33,090 nucleotides of DNA, from positions 1-33,090 of the forward strand of contig JBDRAU010000029.1 in NCBI GenBank assembly GCA_043823315.1, in the 5' to 3' direction. How positions within the stretch are numbered: position 1 is the first letter of the stretch; each line of letters begins with the position of its first letter. Below are positions 7,957 through 15,164 of the stretch, piece by piece. Source of the DNA: JBDRAU01 sp043823315. GTDB taxonomy: Bacteria; Patescibacteriota; UBA1384; DTJR01. The translations under genes were made by a program, and so were the position numbers. The notes beneath the pieces were generated by a model. That model was not told the origin of the DNA. It did not search any database and worked only from the letters and a program-made list of their open reading frames with translations.

Positions 7957-8378
7957 GTAATAAAAAACAAAACAATCAGGGACCGAACATCCTATCGTTT
8001 CTTGAAAAAGGGGTAGAGGCATTAGTTGGAAAACTTTTTTCCAAAATGAGCTTTTCTGTTTTTCCAGAAGGCGAATTGGAGAGAAGATGGGGCGAGATTG
8101 AGGAACTGGACTCAAAATATTCCGTTATTGAAGCTGATAAGTTAGTTGATACGGTACTAAAGAGAGCGGGACTTCAGGGAGAAAGTATGGCTGATCGTCT
8201 GCGCAGAACGGAAAAACTAATTCCTCGAAGGATCTATCAGGATATGTGGGATGCACATAAACTACGCAACCAGTTAATTCACGAAGATGATTATACTGTC
8301 AATCCGCAGTATTCTGTAGAGGCGATTTGGAAGATGAAGAAGTATCTCATAACACTTGGAGCATTTAAGGATGAATAA
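7953..8378 (+). CDS. HEPN/DUF4145-like small protein within the gat operon
   Basis: 141 residues, mostly helical, no membrane segment. Near the C-terminus is RNQLIH (R105, H110), an R-x4-H motif like that of HEPN-fold proteins, in the context AHKLRNQLIHEDDY. HEPN domains are often RNases or toxin parts, but many R-x4-H helical proteins have no known activity, so this is inference. The gene overlaps gatA by 4 bases and gatB by 8, so it is embedded and translationally coupled in an amidotransferase operon. A link to tRNA handling is possible but rests on context only. Confidence 0.65.
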   Translation: MSNKKQNNQGPNILSFLEKGVEALVGKLFSKMSFSVFPEGELERRWGEIEELDSKYSVIEADKLVDTVLKRAGLQGESMADRLRRTEKLIPRRIYQDMWDAHKLRNQLIHEDDYTVNPQYSVEAIWKMKKYLITLGAFKDE

Positions 8379-9747
8379 TTTCAAAACCATTATAGGACTT
8401 GAGATTCATGCTCAATTAAACACCGAAAGCAAGATGTTTTGTTCGTGCTCTAACGATGCTGAGGGTAAAGCTCCAAATACTCTGGTTTGTCCAATTTGTT
8501 TAGGGCTGCCGGGAACTTTGCCGGTTGCAAATAATCAGGCCATAGAACATGTCTGTAAAATAGGTTTGGCACTTTCTTCAAAGCTTGCAAAACTTAGCTG
8601 GTTTGATCGCAAGCATTACTTTTATCCCGACTTGCCTAAGGGGTATCAAATAAGTCAGTACCAAAAACCATTTTGCGAGGGTGGTGAACTTGAAATTGAC
8701 GGCAAGAAAATCAGGATTAACAGGGTTCATCTAGAGGAAGACGCGGGAAAACTCGTTCATCCCAATGGCGGCAAATCATATGTTGACTTAAATCGCGCCG
8801 GCACTCCGCTTGCCGAAATAGTTACAGAGCCCGACATAGAGAGTTCTGCTCAAGCGAAAGAATTTATGAAAGAATTGCGAGAACTTTTGCGTTCGATTGG
8901 AGTATCGGATGCCGATATGGAAAAAGGACACTTGAGGTGCGATGCCAACATATCGATAGTTAAAAGTGAAAAGGGTAAAGGGAAAAGTTCACCAATTGTG
9001 GAAATAAAAAATCTTAACTCTTTTAAGTTTGTTGAGAAAGCGCTCGAGATCGAAGAAAAAAGATTAAGGGAAGATTTCGATTCGTGGCCCGAAAAGCAAA
9101 CAAAAGTTACGCGCGGATTTGATTCTAAAAATAATAAAACATACCAGCTTCGAGAAAAAGAAGAGTCGAAGGATTATCGCTATTTTCCGGAGCCTGACAT
9201 TCCACCGATTGAACTTCATGAGTTATTTGATTTGGAAAAAATTAAAAGCGAGCTCGGTAAATTACCCTCTCGCTCGAGATCTGAACTCGAGGAGATTGGA
9301 CTTGATGAGCAAACTGCAAAAGTTGTAATGCGAGATAAAAAAATATTAAGTCAGATATATTTGCTCAAAGAGAAAGGTGTTAGCATTAGCCATAAATTAA
9401 TTAAAACTTTAATCAACGAGAAGACGACTCGGGAGTTTTCGGCTGAGCAGCTTGAGGATTTGGCTGTTTTGCTTGAGAAAGGAATTCCTTCAAATATCTT
9501 AAGGTCGCTTATTAGCGAAGCTCAAGATCAAGGAAAATTGCCGAGTGAATTTTACGAGGAAGACTCAACTGATATTGAAGCAATCGTTGAGGAAGTTCTA
9601 CGAAAAAATAATGAAGCGGTTTTAAGATATAAGTCCGGAAAAACAGAAGTGATCGGGTTTTTAATTGGAGAGGCGATGAAACTCTCAAAAGGCAAAGCAA
9701 ACCCAGGTCTAATTCGTGAAAAAATAATTGAGAAGATCAAGGAATAA
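8371..9747 (+). CDS. gatB: Aspartyl/glutamyl-tRNA amidotransferase subunit B
   Basis: GatB binds the mischarged tRNA, phosphorylates the aminoacyl side chain with ATP and performs transamidation. Start placed at ATG 8371, giving the family start MNNFKTIIGLEIHAQL; the frame opens at 8356. 458 residues. Diagnostic blocks: GLEIHAQLNTESKMFC, the zinc-site pair CSC and CPICLGLPGTLP, KHYFYPDLPKGYQISQY, HLEEDAGK, DLNRAGTPLAEIVTEPD and SFKFVEKAL. The C-terminal YqeY-like helical tail is present. It overlaps the HEPN-like gene and is followed after two bases by the DUF5654 gene. Confidence 0.97.
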   Translation: MNNFKTIIGLEIHAQLNTESKMFCSCSNDAEGKAPNTLVCPICLGLPGTLPVANNQAIEHVCKIGLALSSKLAKLSWFDRKHYFYPDLPKGYQISQYQKPFCEGGELEIDGKKIRINRVHLEEDAGKLVHPNGGKSYVDLNRAGTPLAEIVTEPDIESSAQAKEFMKELRELLRSIGVSDADMEKGHLRCDANISIVKSEKGKGKSSPIVEIKNLNSFKFVEKALEIEEKRLREDFDSWPEKQTKVTRGFDSKNNKTYQLREKEESKDYRYFPEPDIPPIELHELFDLEKIKSELGKLPSRSRSELEEIGLDEQTAKVVMRDKKILSQIYLLKEKGVSISHKLIKTLINEKTTREFSAEQLEDLAVLLEKGIPSNILRSLISEAQDQGKLPSEFYEEDSTDIEAIVEEVLRKNNEAVLRYKSGKTEVIGFLIGEAMKLSKGKANPGLIREKIIEKIKE

Positions 9748-9749
9748 CA

Positions 9750-10055
9750 ATGGCAAAAGAAGAGGAAAAAGAAAAACCAAAATTGTCCCGAAGAGCTAGA
9801 TTAGCGCGTGAGTTTAACGCGCAGTTTGTGGAAACGCTGACGACGCTTCTAACAACTGCTTTTGGACTTGTAGCGGCTTTTGCGTGGAATGAAGTAGTTA
9901 AAGGGGCGATAGATAAATACATTGCCACCGGTTCGACCTTAGTATCCCAGTTTATTTACGCTCTGCTGGTGACGCTTCTTGCGGTTATTATTTCATTTCA
10001 GCTTGGTAAAATTGCAGCTATCTATAAGGTGAATTCTGACGAAGACGGGGAGTAA
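9750..10055 (+). CDS. DUF5654-type two-helix membrane protein
   Basis: 101 residues. A charged N-terminus (about 27 residues, Lys/Glu/Arg-rich) precedes two hydrophobic helices, at roughly 34-52 and 64-88, and a short acidic tail. The FVETLTTLLTTAFGLVAAFAWNEVVK segment is the hallmark I associate with DUF5654, an uncharacterised family of archaea and CPR bacteria. Start ATG 9750 lies two bases after the gatB stop, with AAGGA inside the gatB end as the ribosome site, so it is probably the last gene of the gat transcript. Confidence 0.75.
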   Translation: MAKEEEKEKPKLSRRARLAREFNAQFVETLTTLLTTAFGLVAAFAWNEVVKGAIDKYIATGSTLVSQFIYALLVTLLAVIISFQLGKIAAIYKVNSDEDGE

Positions 10056-10082
10056 CTTCTCAAAGCCCGTTTTAAGTTTTTT

Positions 10083-10091
10083 TGGTATAAT
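10083..10091 (+). promoter_or_regulatory. Extended -10 promoter of the protease gene
   Basis: TGGTATAAT is a perfect extended -10 with no good -35. The predicted start near 10098 leaves a ~13-base leader that already contains the AGGAGG ribosome site. Confidence 0.7.
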
Positions 10092-10110
10092 TTTATTCAG
10101 GAGGAAGAAA

Positions 10111-11295
10111 ATGACCGATGGTCAAAACAAGTCGCTAATTAGTTTTTTAATAATTGTCAGTTTCTTGTCGGGAATTGTCGGAGGCGTGGGGGGGATGGCA
10201 CTACTGGCAACATCGACAAGCTTGCAAAAAAGCTTGGGAATCACTTCAAGCGATGGAGCGATTACTTTTCCTACGAGTGAAAAAGTCGAAAGTATTTCGG
10301 TTAAAGAAGATTCGGCGGTTATCTCATCAGTTAAAAAAGTTTCCTCTTCGGTTGTATCAGTTGTCTTCACAAAGGACGTTCAGGTCTTTGATCCATTTGC
10401 TTTTGGTGCGGGCGAAGTTCAACAACAACAGGGCGGGGGAAGCGGATTTATAATTACATCTGACGGATTGGTTGCAACCAATAAGCATGTGGCCAACATC
10501 GAAGGGGCAAGCTACACAGTTATCACTCAAGATGGTAAAAAATACGATGCCAAAGTTAAAGCGATCGATCCTATCAACGACTTTGCAATATTAAAAATCG
10601 ATGCAAGCAACTTACCTACAGTTGAGTTTGGTAATTCTGACGATCTGGAGATTGGCCAGAGGGTAATTGCAATCGGGAACGCGCTGGGCGAATTTCAGAA
10701 CACGGTTACCACAGGGATTATTTCCGGAAAAGAGCGATCCATTACAGCAAGTGATGGAAGCGGCGCAGGCGAAAATCTTTACGGACTCTTGCAGACAGAT
10801 GCAGCGATCAATGAGGGTAATTCCGGCGGACCGCTAGTTAACTTAAAGGGTCAGGTCATCGGTATGAATACCGCTACGGCGTCAAAGGGTCAGGCGGAGG
10901 GGCTTGGGTTTGCGCTTCCGATCAATTCACTGCGGCTCGCTATTGATTCAATCAAGAAAAATGGAAAGATCGTGAGGCCATATATCGGAGTTGTAACGGT
11001 TGCCGTTGATCAGAAAATTGCTGCGGTCAAGGGATTAAAAGATGCCAAGGGAGCGCTGGTTTACGGTGATCCAACTAGAGGTATCGCCGCTGTAATATCT
11101 GATTCGCCTGCAGAAAAGGCGGGTATTAAACAGGGCGATGTGATTTTGAAAGTCAATAATGAAGAGATAAACGAAAATAAATCCCTGCCTTCAATCTTGT
11201 CAAAATATAGTCCCGGCGATGAAATAAACATTCTCATCATGCGCGACAACAATCAAACAACCATCAAGCTCAAGCTCGGTGAAGTTTCATCGTAA
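10111..11295 (+). CDS. HtrA/DegP-type trypsin-like serine protease with PDZ domain
   Basis: A membrane-anchored envelope quality-control protease. 394 residues. One N-terminal hydrophobic segment (about 9-33) acts as signal anchor. The protease domain spans about 65-275 with the catalytic triad H126 (ATNKHV), D157 (NDFAIL) and S238 (EGNSGGPL). A PDZ domain covers about 285-390 (ISDSPAEKAGIKQGDVILKVN). The domain order matches the DegQ/HtrA family with a single PDZ. Start ATG 10111 follows CAGGAGGAAG and an extended -10 promoter. It is monocistronic and convergent with prmC. Confidence 0.96.
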   Translation: MTDGQNKSLISFLIIVSFLSGIVGGVGGMALLATSTSLQKSLGITSSDGAITFPTSEKVESISVKEDSAVISSVKKVSSSVVSVVFTKDVQVFDPFAFGAGEVQQQQGGGSGFIITSDGLVATNKHVANIEGASYTVITQDGKKYDAKVKAIDPINDFAILKIDASNLPTVEFGNSDDLEIGQRVIAIGNALGEFQNTVTTGIISGKERSITASDGSGAGENLYGLLQTDAAINEGNSGGPLVNLKGQVIGMNTATASKGQAEGLGFALPINSLRLAIDSIKKNGKIVRPYIGVVTVAVDQKIAAVKGLKDAKGALVYGDPTRGIAAVISDSPAEKAGIKQGDVILKVNNEEINENKSLPSILSKYSPGDEINILIMRDNNQTTIKLKLGEVSS

Positions 11296-11320
11296 CCCTT
11301 GTGTTGCTCTGATCTTTACT

Positions 11321-11339
11321 GTTCGAGCTTGTCGAGAAC
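11321..11339. repeat. Short palindromic repeat between htrA and prmC
   Basis: GTTCGAGCTTGTCGAGAAC is an inverted repeat. It shares its words with the TTATTCTTCGAG-type elements at 15920 and 31115. It lies between two convergent genes and may act as a weak bidirectional terminator. Confidence 0.5.
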
Positions 11340-11378
11340 TCGCAGAACTTCTCCATAAGGTCGAAGAAAAAAATGAAT

Positions 11379-12284
11379 CTACTTTTTCGATATTAGGGCG
11401 ATTCTGGCGAAATTATTTAGATCGTTTTTAATTTTGCACTTAAGTCCAATGTTTTTCGTGCATTTTTTTATCAACTTTTCCTGATTATAACCAATCTCCA
11501 AAACTGCCATTCCATTTTGGTCTAAATGGTTCGGGAGTTTTAAGAGGAACTTTTCGATTAATTCAAATCCATCCTTGCCGCCGTCAAGAGCAATCTCAGG
11601 GTCAGCGAGCTTACTTACCAAAGCGTCCTTTTCGTCTACGTAAGGTAAATTAGCCAAAATTAGATCATATTGACCATTTATTTCTTGAAAGAGATCACTT
11701 TGAATAAATTCAATCTGTACCTTATGATTTTTAGCATTTTTCTTGGCAATTTTTAAAGCATTGTTTAAAACGTCGCTGGCGGTCAAATCGGCTTTAGGAA
11801 AAAGCTTTTTTAGAGTTATAGCAATACAGCCACAACCAGTGCCTAGATCTAGGATCGAGATCTTATCTGTCATTGCGCGGTTTGCGGGTGGAACGCAAAC
11901 CTGATGATGGCCGCGGCAATCTTTCAGATGAGATCGCTTCGCTAACACTCGCGATGACAAACGCTCTGTGGCTTTGTTTAGAAAGCCAATTGCCTCCTGA
12001 ATCAATATCTCTGTCTCGGGGCGGGGGATGAGGACGTTCTCATCAACGTAAAATTTATTCCCCGCAAAGTAAGCTTTCTTGAAAATATATTCCGGGGGAG
12101 TGCCGGCGAGAGCTAGGGCCTGATTTTTTTTAATTTTTTTAATTTGATTTGCCGAAAGCTCGAGCGAGCTTGAGATCATGAAGAGTTTTTCGCGGGAAAA
12201 ATTTAGCGACTCCCCTGCTAAAAAATCAAATTTTTCCGCAGGAAGAGGGGATGATTTTTTTAGATCACAATATTTAATTTGCAT
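11379..12284 (-). CDS. prmC: Release-factor glutamine methyltransferase with internal repeat-encoded insert
   Basis: PrmC (HemK) methylates the Gln of the GGQ motif in release factors; its substrate RF1 is encoded directly upstream. 301 residues. An N-terminal helical domain (about 1-85) is followed by the linker VLIPRPETEILI, motif I LDLGTGCGCIAI (145-156) and the substrate motif NLPY (212-215), a variant of the usual NPPY. Residues 107-139 (ERLSS...NRAMT) have no counterpart in the family and are encoded by a palindromic repeat; removal would leave a normal 268 residues. The insert falls in the loop between the N-terminal domain and the SAM fold, where it could be tolerated. The gene overlaps prfA by 11 bases. 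Confidence 0.93.
   Translation of the reverse strand: MQIKYCDLKKSSPLPAEKFDFLAGESLNFSREKLFMISSSLELSANQIKKIKKNQALALAGTPPEYIFKKAYFAGNKFYVDENVLIPRPETEILIQEAIGFLNKATERLSSRVLAKRSHLKDCRGHHQVCVPPANRAMTDKISILDLGTGCGCIAITLKKLFPKADLTASDVLNNALKIAKKNAKNHKVQIEFIQSDLFQEINGQYDLILANLPYVDEKDALVSKLADPEIALDGGKDGFELIEKFLLKLPNHLDQNGMAVLEIGYNQEKLIKKCTKNIGLKCKIKNDLNNFARIALISKK
11868..11959. repeat. Palindromic repeat, TGTCAT type, inserted in frame within prmC
   Basis: A 92-base element with inverted ends TGTCATTGCGCGG and CTCGCGATGACA, and a core CCGCGGCAATCTTTCAG. The same plan (TGTCATTGCGAG, GATTGCCGCG, CTCGCAATGAC) is seen at 21173-21247. TCTGT occurs at 11866-11870 and 11965-11969, exactly 99 bases (33 codons) apart, as a possible target duplication. 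Confidence 0.8.
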
Positions 12285-13185
12285 CGGGTTTCAAAATTGT
12301 CTCTATCGCCTGCTCCTTTTCAACTTTCTTGAGCTCGTCGATTATTATCTCGATATTGCCGTCGAGAATCTTTTGCATATTGTTCCAGCTCTTTGGGATG
12401 CGGTGATCAGTGATTCTGTCTTGCGGATAATTGTAGGTTCTAATCTTGTCAGAGCGGTCTCCCGATTTAACCATTGAGAGGCGAAGTTCTTTTTCGCTTG
12501 ATTGTTTTTTGTCCTTTTCTGATTGCCATATTTTGGCTCGCAGTACCCCCATCGCCTTCTCTTTATTCTTCAGCTGACTTCTTTCGTCTTGGCAAGTTAC
12601 AACAATTCCACTTGGCAGGTGAGTGATTCTAACCGCAGAGTCGGTAGTATTGACTGATTGGCCCCCGTGTCCGCCAGAGCGGTAAACATCAATCTTCAAA
12701 TCTTCCGATCGTATTTCTACTTCTTTTTCTTCGATTTCAGGCATAACGACGACGGTAGCAGCGGAAGTATGAACTCTCCCCTGCTTTTCCGTTTTGGGAA
12801 CCCTCTGAACGCGATGAACGCCCGCTTCGTATTTGAGTGTTCCGTAGGCATTGGGGCCAGAAACGGTAGCAGTAAAATCCTTAAGTCCCCCGATGGAATT
12901 ATCTTTCTTGTTATTGATCGTTAAACGCCAAGTGGTTTTTTCCGCAAAGCGCATATACATTCTGGCAAGCTCTCCGGCAAAAAGTTCCGCTTCTTCCCCG
13001 CCTGTTCCGGCGCGAATTTCAATGATAGCATTTGAGTGATCTTCTTTTTCATCGGGAATAATTTGGGAAATTAACTGATTTATTTCTTCTTCAATTAAAA
13101 GACGGAAATCAGGATCCTGATTAGTTTTGAGCATTTCTTGATATTTTTGAAGCTCTTTAATTTTTGGATTCATTGTTTTCATCAT
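12274..13185 (-). CDS. prfA: Peptide chain release factor 1, short N-terminal domain
   Basis: RF1 reads UAA and UAG stops and triggers peptide release. 303 residues against about 355-360 usually: the coiled N-terminal domain is roughly 55 residues shorter. The rest is complete: EIRAGTGGEEAELFA, the RF1-specific PxT reader loop (P130-K-T132 in RVPKTEKQGR) and GGQ at 174-176 (GGHGGQSVN), then CQDERSQLKNK. The PxT motif separates it from RF2. No Shine-Dalgarno is visible; ATG at 13185, 13182 or 13173 are possible starts. Followed by prmC with an 11-base overlap. Confidence 0.96.
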   Translation of the reverse strand: MMKTMNPKIKELQKYQEMLKTNQDPDFRLLIEEEINQLISQIIPDEKEDHSNAIIEIRAGTGGEEAELFAGELARMYMRFAEKTTWRLTINNKKDNSIGGLKDFTATVSGPNAYGTLKYEAGVHRVQRVPKTEKQGRVHTSAATVVVMPEIEEKEVEIRSEDLKIDVYRSGGHGGQSVNTTDSAVRITHLPSGIVVTCQDERSQLKNKEKAMGVLRAKIWQSEKDKKQSSEKELRLSMVKSGDRSDKIRTYNYPQDRITDHRIPKSWNNMQKILDGNIEIIIDELKKVEKEQAIETILKPDAN

Positions 13186-13187
13186 AA

Positions 13188-13246
13188 CAAAAAATTGTCA
13201 TTTCGACCCAGTTTGGTTTATGTCCCCAAACCTGCTCGAAATGACA
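13188..13246 (-). terminator. Palindromic repeat acting as hairpin between rpmE and prfA
   Basis: 13196-13246 is a 51-base palindrome with ends TGTCATTTCGA and TCGAAATGACA and an inner CAGTTTGG/CCAAACCTG pairing. Read on the minus strand, the hairpin is followed by ATTTTTTG, so it can work as an intrinsic terminator or attenuator downstream of rpmE. The ends match the TGTCAT repeat family. Confidence 0.7.
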
Positions 13247-13255
13247 ACAGCTCTG

Positions 13256-13618
13256 TTAGCTCTCTTTAGTTTCTTCTTCAGGAGTTTTCCCGACGTTTTC
13301 TCCGACGCTCTGGTCGGAGGAGCCAGTCGGGACTCCGACAGTCTCACTCGTCGGAGCTTCGTCTTCTTTCGATTTAGCCCTTTGGGCTCTCTCTTCGGCT
13401 TGCTTTTTCATTTCTTCTGATTTTTTGAGTCGGGCTTGGAATCGGTCAACTCGGCCTGCTGTGTCAACCAGTTTTTTGTTACCGGTATAAAGCGGGTGAC
13501 AAGCAGAGCAAATCTCGACTTTTATTTCCGGTTCAGTTGAGCCAACTTCAAAGGCAACGCCGCACGAGCACTTAACTTTGGCGTTTGAATGATATTTTGG
13601 ATGGATATCTTTTTTCAT
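13256..13618 (-). CDS. rpmE: Ribosomal protein bL31, zinc-binding form with long C-terminal extension
   Basis: A large-subunit protein at the inter-subunit bridge. The first ~70 residues are bL31: MKKDIHPKYH, with Cys at 17, 19, 37 and 40 (CSC and CSAC) making the zinc-binding C+ type, and a VDTAGRVDRFQ end. Total length is 120 residues, so about 50 are extra: a Lys/Glu/Arg helix, then an acidic low-complexity tail rich in Ser, Thr, Gly and Glu. The DNA of the tail has repeated TCCGAC/GTCGGA words and may derive from a repeat. No Shine-Dalgarno; a TATGAT box lies a few bases upstream. Confidence 0.93.
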   Translation of the reverse strand: MKKDIHPKYHSNAKVKCSCGVAFEVGSTEPEIKVEICSACHPLYTGNKKLVDTAGRVDRFQARLKKSEEMKKQAEERAQRAKSKEDEAPTSETVGVPTGSSDQSVGENVGKTPEEETKES

Positions 13619-13630
13619 GATTTAAATCAT

Positions 13631-13636
13631 ATCATA
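13631..13636 (-). promoter_or_regulatory. Possible -10 box for rpmE
   Basis: TATGAT on the minus strand would place the transcript start about 6 bases from the rpmE ATG, a nearly leaderless message. No clear -35. Confidence 0.3.
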
Positions 13637-13649
13637 CTAGCTAGATAGG

Positions 13650-13690
13650 ATCAAGAGCTAAATCTGTATATGCTCTTGATTTTTTTTATA
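13650..13690 (+). terminator. Stem-loop with T-tract upstream of rpsB
   Basis: ATCAAGAGC pairs with GCTCTTGAT, followed by a run of eight or nine T on the plus strand. No plus-strand gene precedes it, so it may end antisense transcription of the rpmE/prfA region or act as an attenuator in a long rpsB leader. Confidence 0.55.
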
Positions 13691-13704
13691 TTTTAGGGTT
13701 TAAT
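13676..13704 (+). promoter_or_regulatory. rpsB: Tentative promoter for rpsB-tsf-pyrH
   Basis: TTGATT at 13676-13681 and TTTAAT at 13699-13704 have a 17-base spacer. The -35 overlaps the preceding hairpin, so this is uncertain. The leader to rpsB would be about 200 bases. Confidence 0.35.
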
Positions 13705-13723
13705 ATTGAAGACAAATAAATAT

Positions 13724-13853
13724 CCCAGTCACTTTTCAACCTTTTTCAGTATTCTTAATTCCCGCCTGCATAAGCTATCGCTTAGCGATTACGGGCAGGT
13801 AAGAAATCTGAAAACCTGCCTGACGGCAGGCAGGTAGGTTTCAAAGTGACGGG
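13724..13853. repeat. Large inverted-repeat element in the rpsB leader
   Basis: The ends CCCAGTCACTTTTCAACC and GGTTTCAAAGTGACGGG are inverted copies. Two smaller palindromes lie inside: CCCGCCTGC...GCGATTACGGGCAGG and the perfect CCTGCCTGACGGCAGGCAGG at 13815-13834. The second belongs to the CCTGCC family also found at 15937. The whole would form a large structure just ahead of rpsB. Confidence 0.65.
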
Positions 13854-13909
13854 ACTTCCGGAATCGCTTCCTGACCGGGAACGCAATTCGCGGAGCGAAG
13901 GATTTTTTT

Positions 13910-14686
13910 ATGGCAGATAAAGCCGATATCAAGGAATTGTTTAAAGCGGGCGCGCATTTTGGTCATCAGAGGTCAAGAACGGATGCTCGATCAAGCGAGT
14001 ATATTTATGCTTTCAAAAACAGAATAGCAGTTATTGATTTAGAGAAAACTCAAAAACTTATCAACGACAGTTTGAGCTTTATATCAAAGCGAGCTCAAGA
14101 GGGAGCGGTTTTTCTATTTGTTGGGACTAAATTGCAAGCCCAAGAGGCAGTCAAAAAATACGCCAAAGAGCTTGAGATGCCATATGTCATCGAGCGTTGG
14201 CCTGGCGGACTTCTCACAAACTTTGAGATTGTATTTAAAAGCATCAAGAAAATGGTCAAGACCGAAGAGGATTTAGCAGAGGGAAAGTTTGAGCATCTGA
14301 CTAAAAAAGAGAGATTAAAGATCGACAAAGATTTGAGAAAATCAGAACTTATCTTTGGCGGACTCAAGAAATTAGAGAAAATGCCGGATGTGCTTATTGC
14401 GGTTGATGCCAGCAAGGAATCAATAGCAATCAAAGAAGCCCAAAACAAGAAAATTCCGGTTATTGCGATTTGCGATACAAATACCAATCCAAGAATAATC
14501 GATTATCCGATCGTTTCAAATGACGATTCAACTTCGAGTGTTGATTTAGTCTTGGGTCTTATCGCCAAAGAAATCAAGGAAAATTACATACCGCGAGTAA
14601 AGGAAGAAACAAAGGTTGAGGAAAGAGTGGAAAAGGCGATTGCTAAAGAGGAAAATAAATCTAAAGATAAAAAGAAAGCTGCCTAA
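13910..14686 (+). CDS. rpsB: Small-subunit ribosomal protein uS2
   Basis: 258 residues. Family blocks: LFKAGAHFGHQRSRTDAR, YIYAFKNRIAVIDLEKT, FVGTKLQAQE, ERWPGGLLTNF, PDVLIAVDASKESIAIKEAQNKKIPVIAICDTNTNP. The C-terminus has a Lys/Glu-rich tail of about 30 residues. Start ATG 13910 with GAAGGA upstream. It leads rpsB-tsf-pyrH, a conserved bacterial order; the repeat-laden leader could affect expression. Confidence 0.97.
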   Translation: MADKADIKELFKAGAHFGHQRSRTDARSSEYIYAFKNRIAVIDLEKTQKLINDSLSFISKRAQEGAVFLFVGTKLQAQEAVKKYAKELEMPYVIERWPGGLLTNFEIVFKSIKKMVKTEEDLAEGKFEHLTKKERLKIDKDLRKSELIFGGLKKLEKMPDVLIAVDASKESIAIKEAQNKKIPVIAICDTNTNPRIIDYPIVSNDDSTSSVDLVLGLIAKEIKENYIPRVKEETKVEERVEKAIAKEENKSKDKKKAA

Positions 14687-14694
14687 TTGTAATC

Positions 14695-15159
14695 ATGGAA
14701 GAGATAAAGAAGCTTAGAGAAAAAACCAGTGCAGGGGTTATGGATGTCAAAAAAGCTCTCGATGAAGCGAAGGGAGATGTTAAGCGCGCTGAAGAAATTT
14801 TGAAAACTCGAGGAGTCAAAATTGCTCAAAAAAAATCTGATAGAGCGACTGCCCAAGGACTGATCGACAGTTATATTCACATGGGTAAAATCGGAGTGCT
14901 GGTTGAAGTTAATTGTGAAACTGATTTTGTGGCCCGTAATGAAGACTTCAAAAAGCTTGTTCACGAAATTGCACTTCAGGTTGCACAATCCGAGTCGAAA
15001 ACCGTTGAAGATTTACTTAAAGAAGAATATTTCAAAGATCCGTCGCAGACAATTGATGATCTTGTCAAAGAAGCAATTGGTAAAATCGGCGAGAACATCA
15101 AGGTTGAAAGATTCACTAAATTTTCACTAGGTGCTTCTGAGGGTGGAACTCAGGAGTAA
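14695..15159 (+). CDS. tsf: Elongation factor Ts, short form
   Basis: The nucleotide-exchange factor for EF-Tu. 154 residues, well below the ~280-300 of E. coli-type proteins and shorter than the compact Thermus type. The N-terminal UBA-like domain (EIKKLREKTSAGVMDVKKALDEAKGD) and the key TDFVAR motif (76-81) are present, and the protein ends after one core subdomain (IGENIKVERFTKFSLG). Small EF-Ts fits a reduced genome. Eight bases after rpsB and five before pyrH. Confidence 0.95.
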   Translation: MEEIKKLREKTSAGVMDVKKALDEAKGDVKRAEEILKTRGVKIAQKKSDRATAQGLIDSYIHMGKIGVLVEVNCETDFVARNEDFKKLVHEIALQVAQSESKTVEDLLKEEYFKDPSQTIDDLVKEAIGKIGENIKVERFTKFSLGASEGGTQE

Positions 15160-15164
15160 AATAT

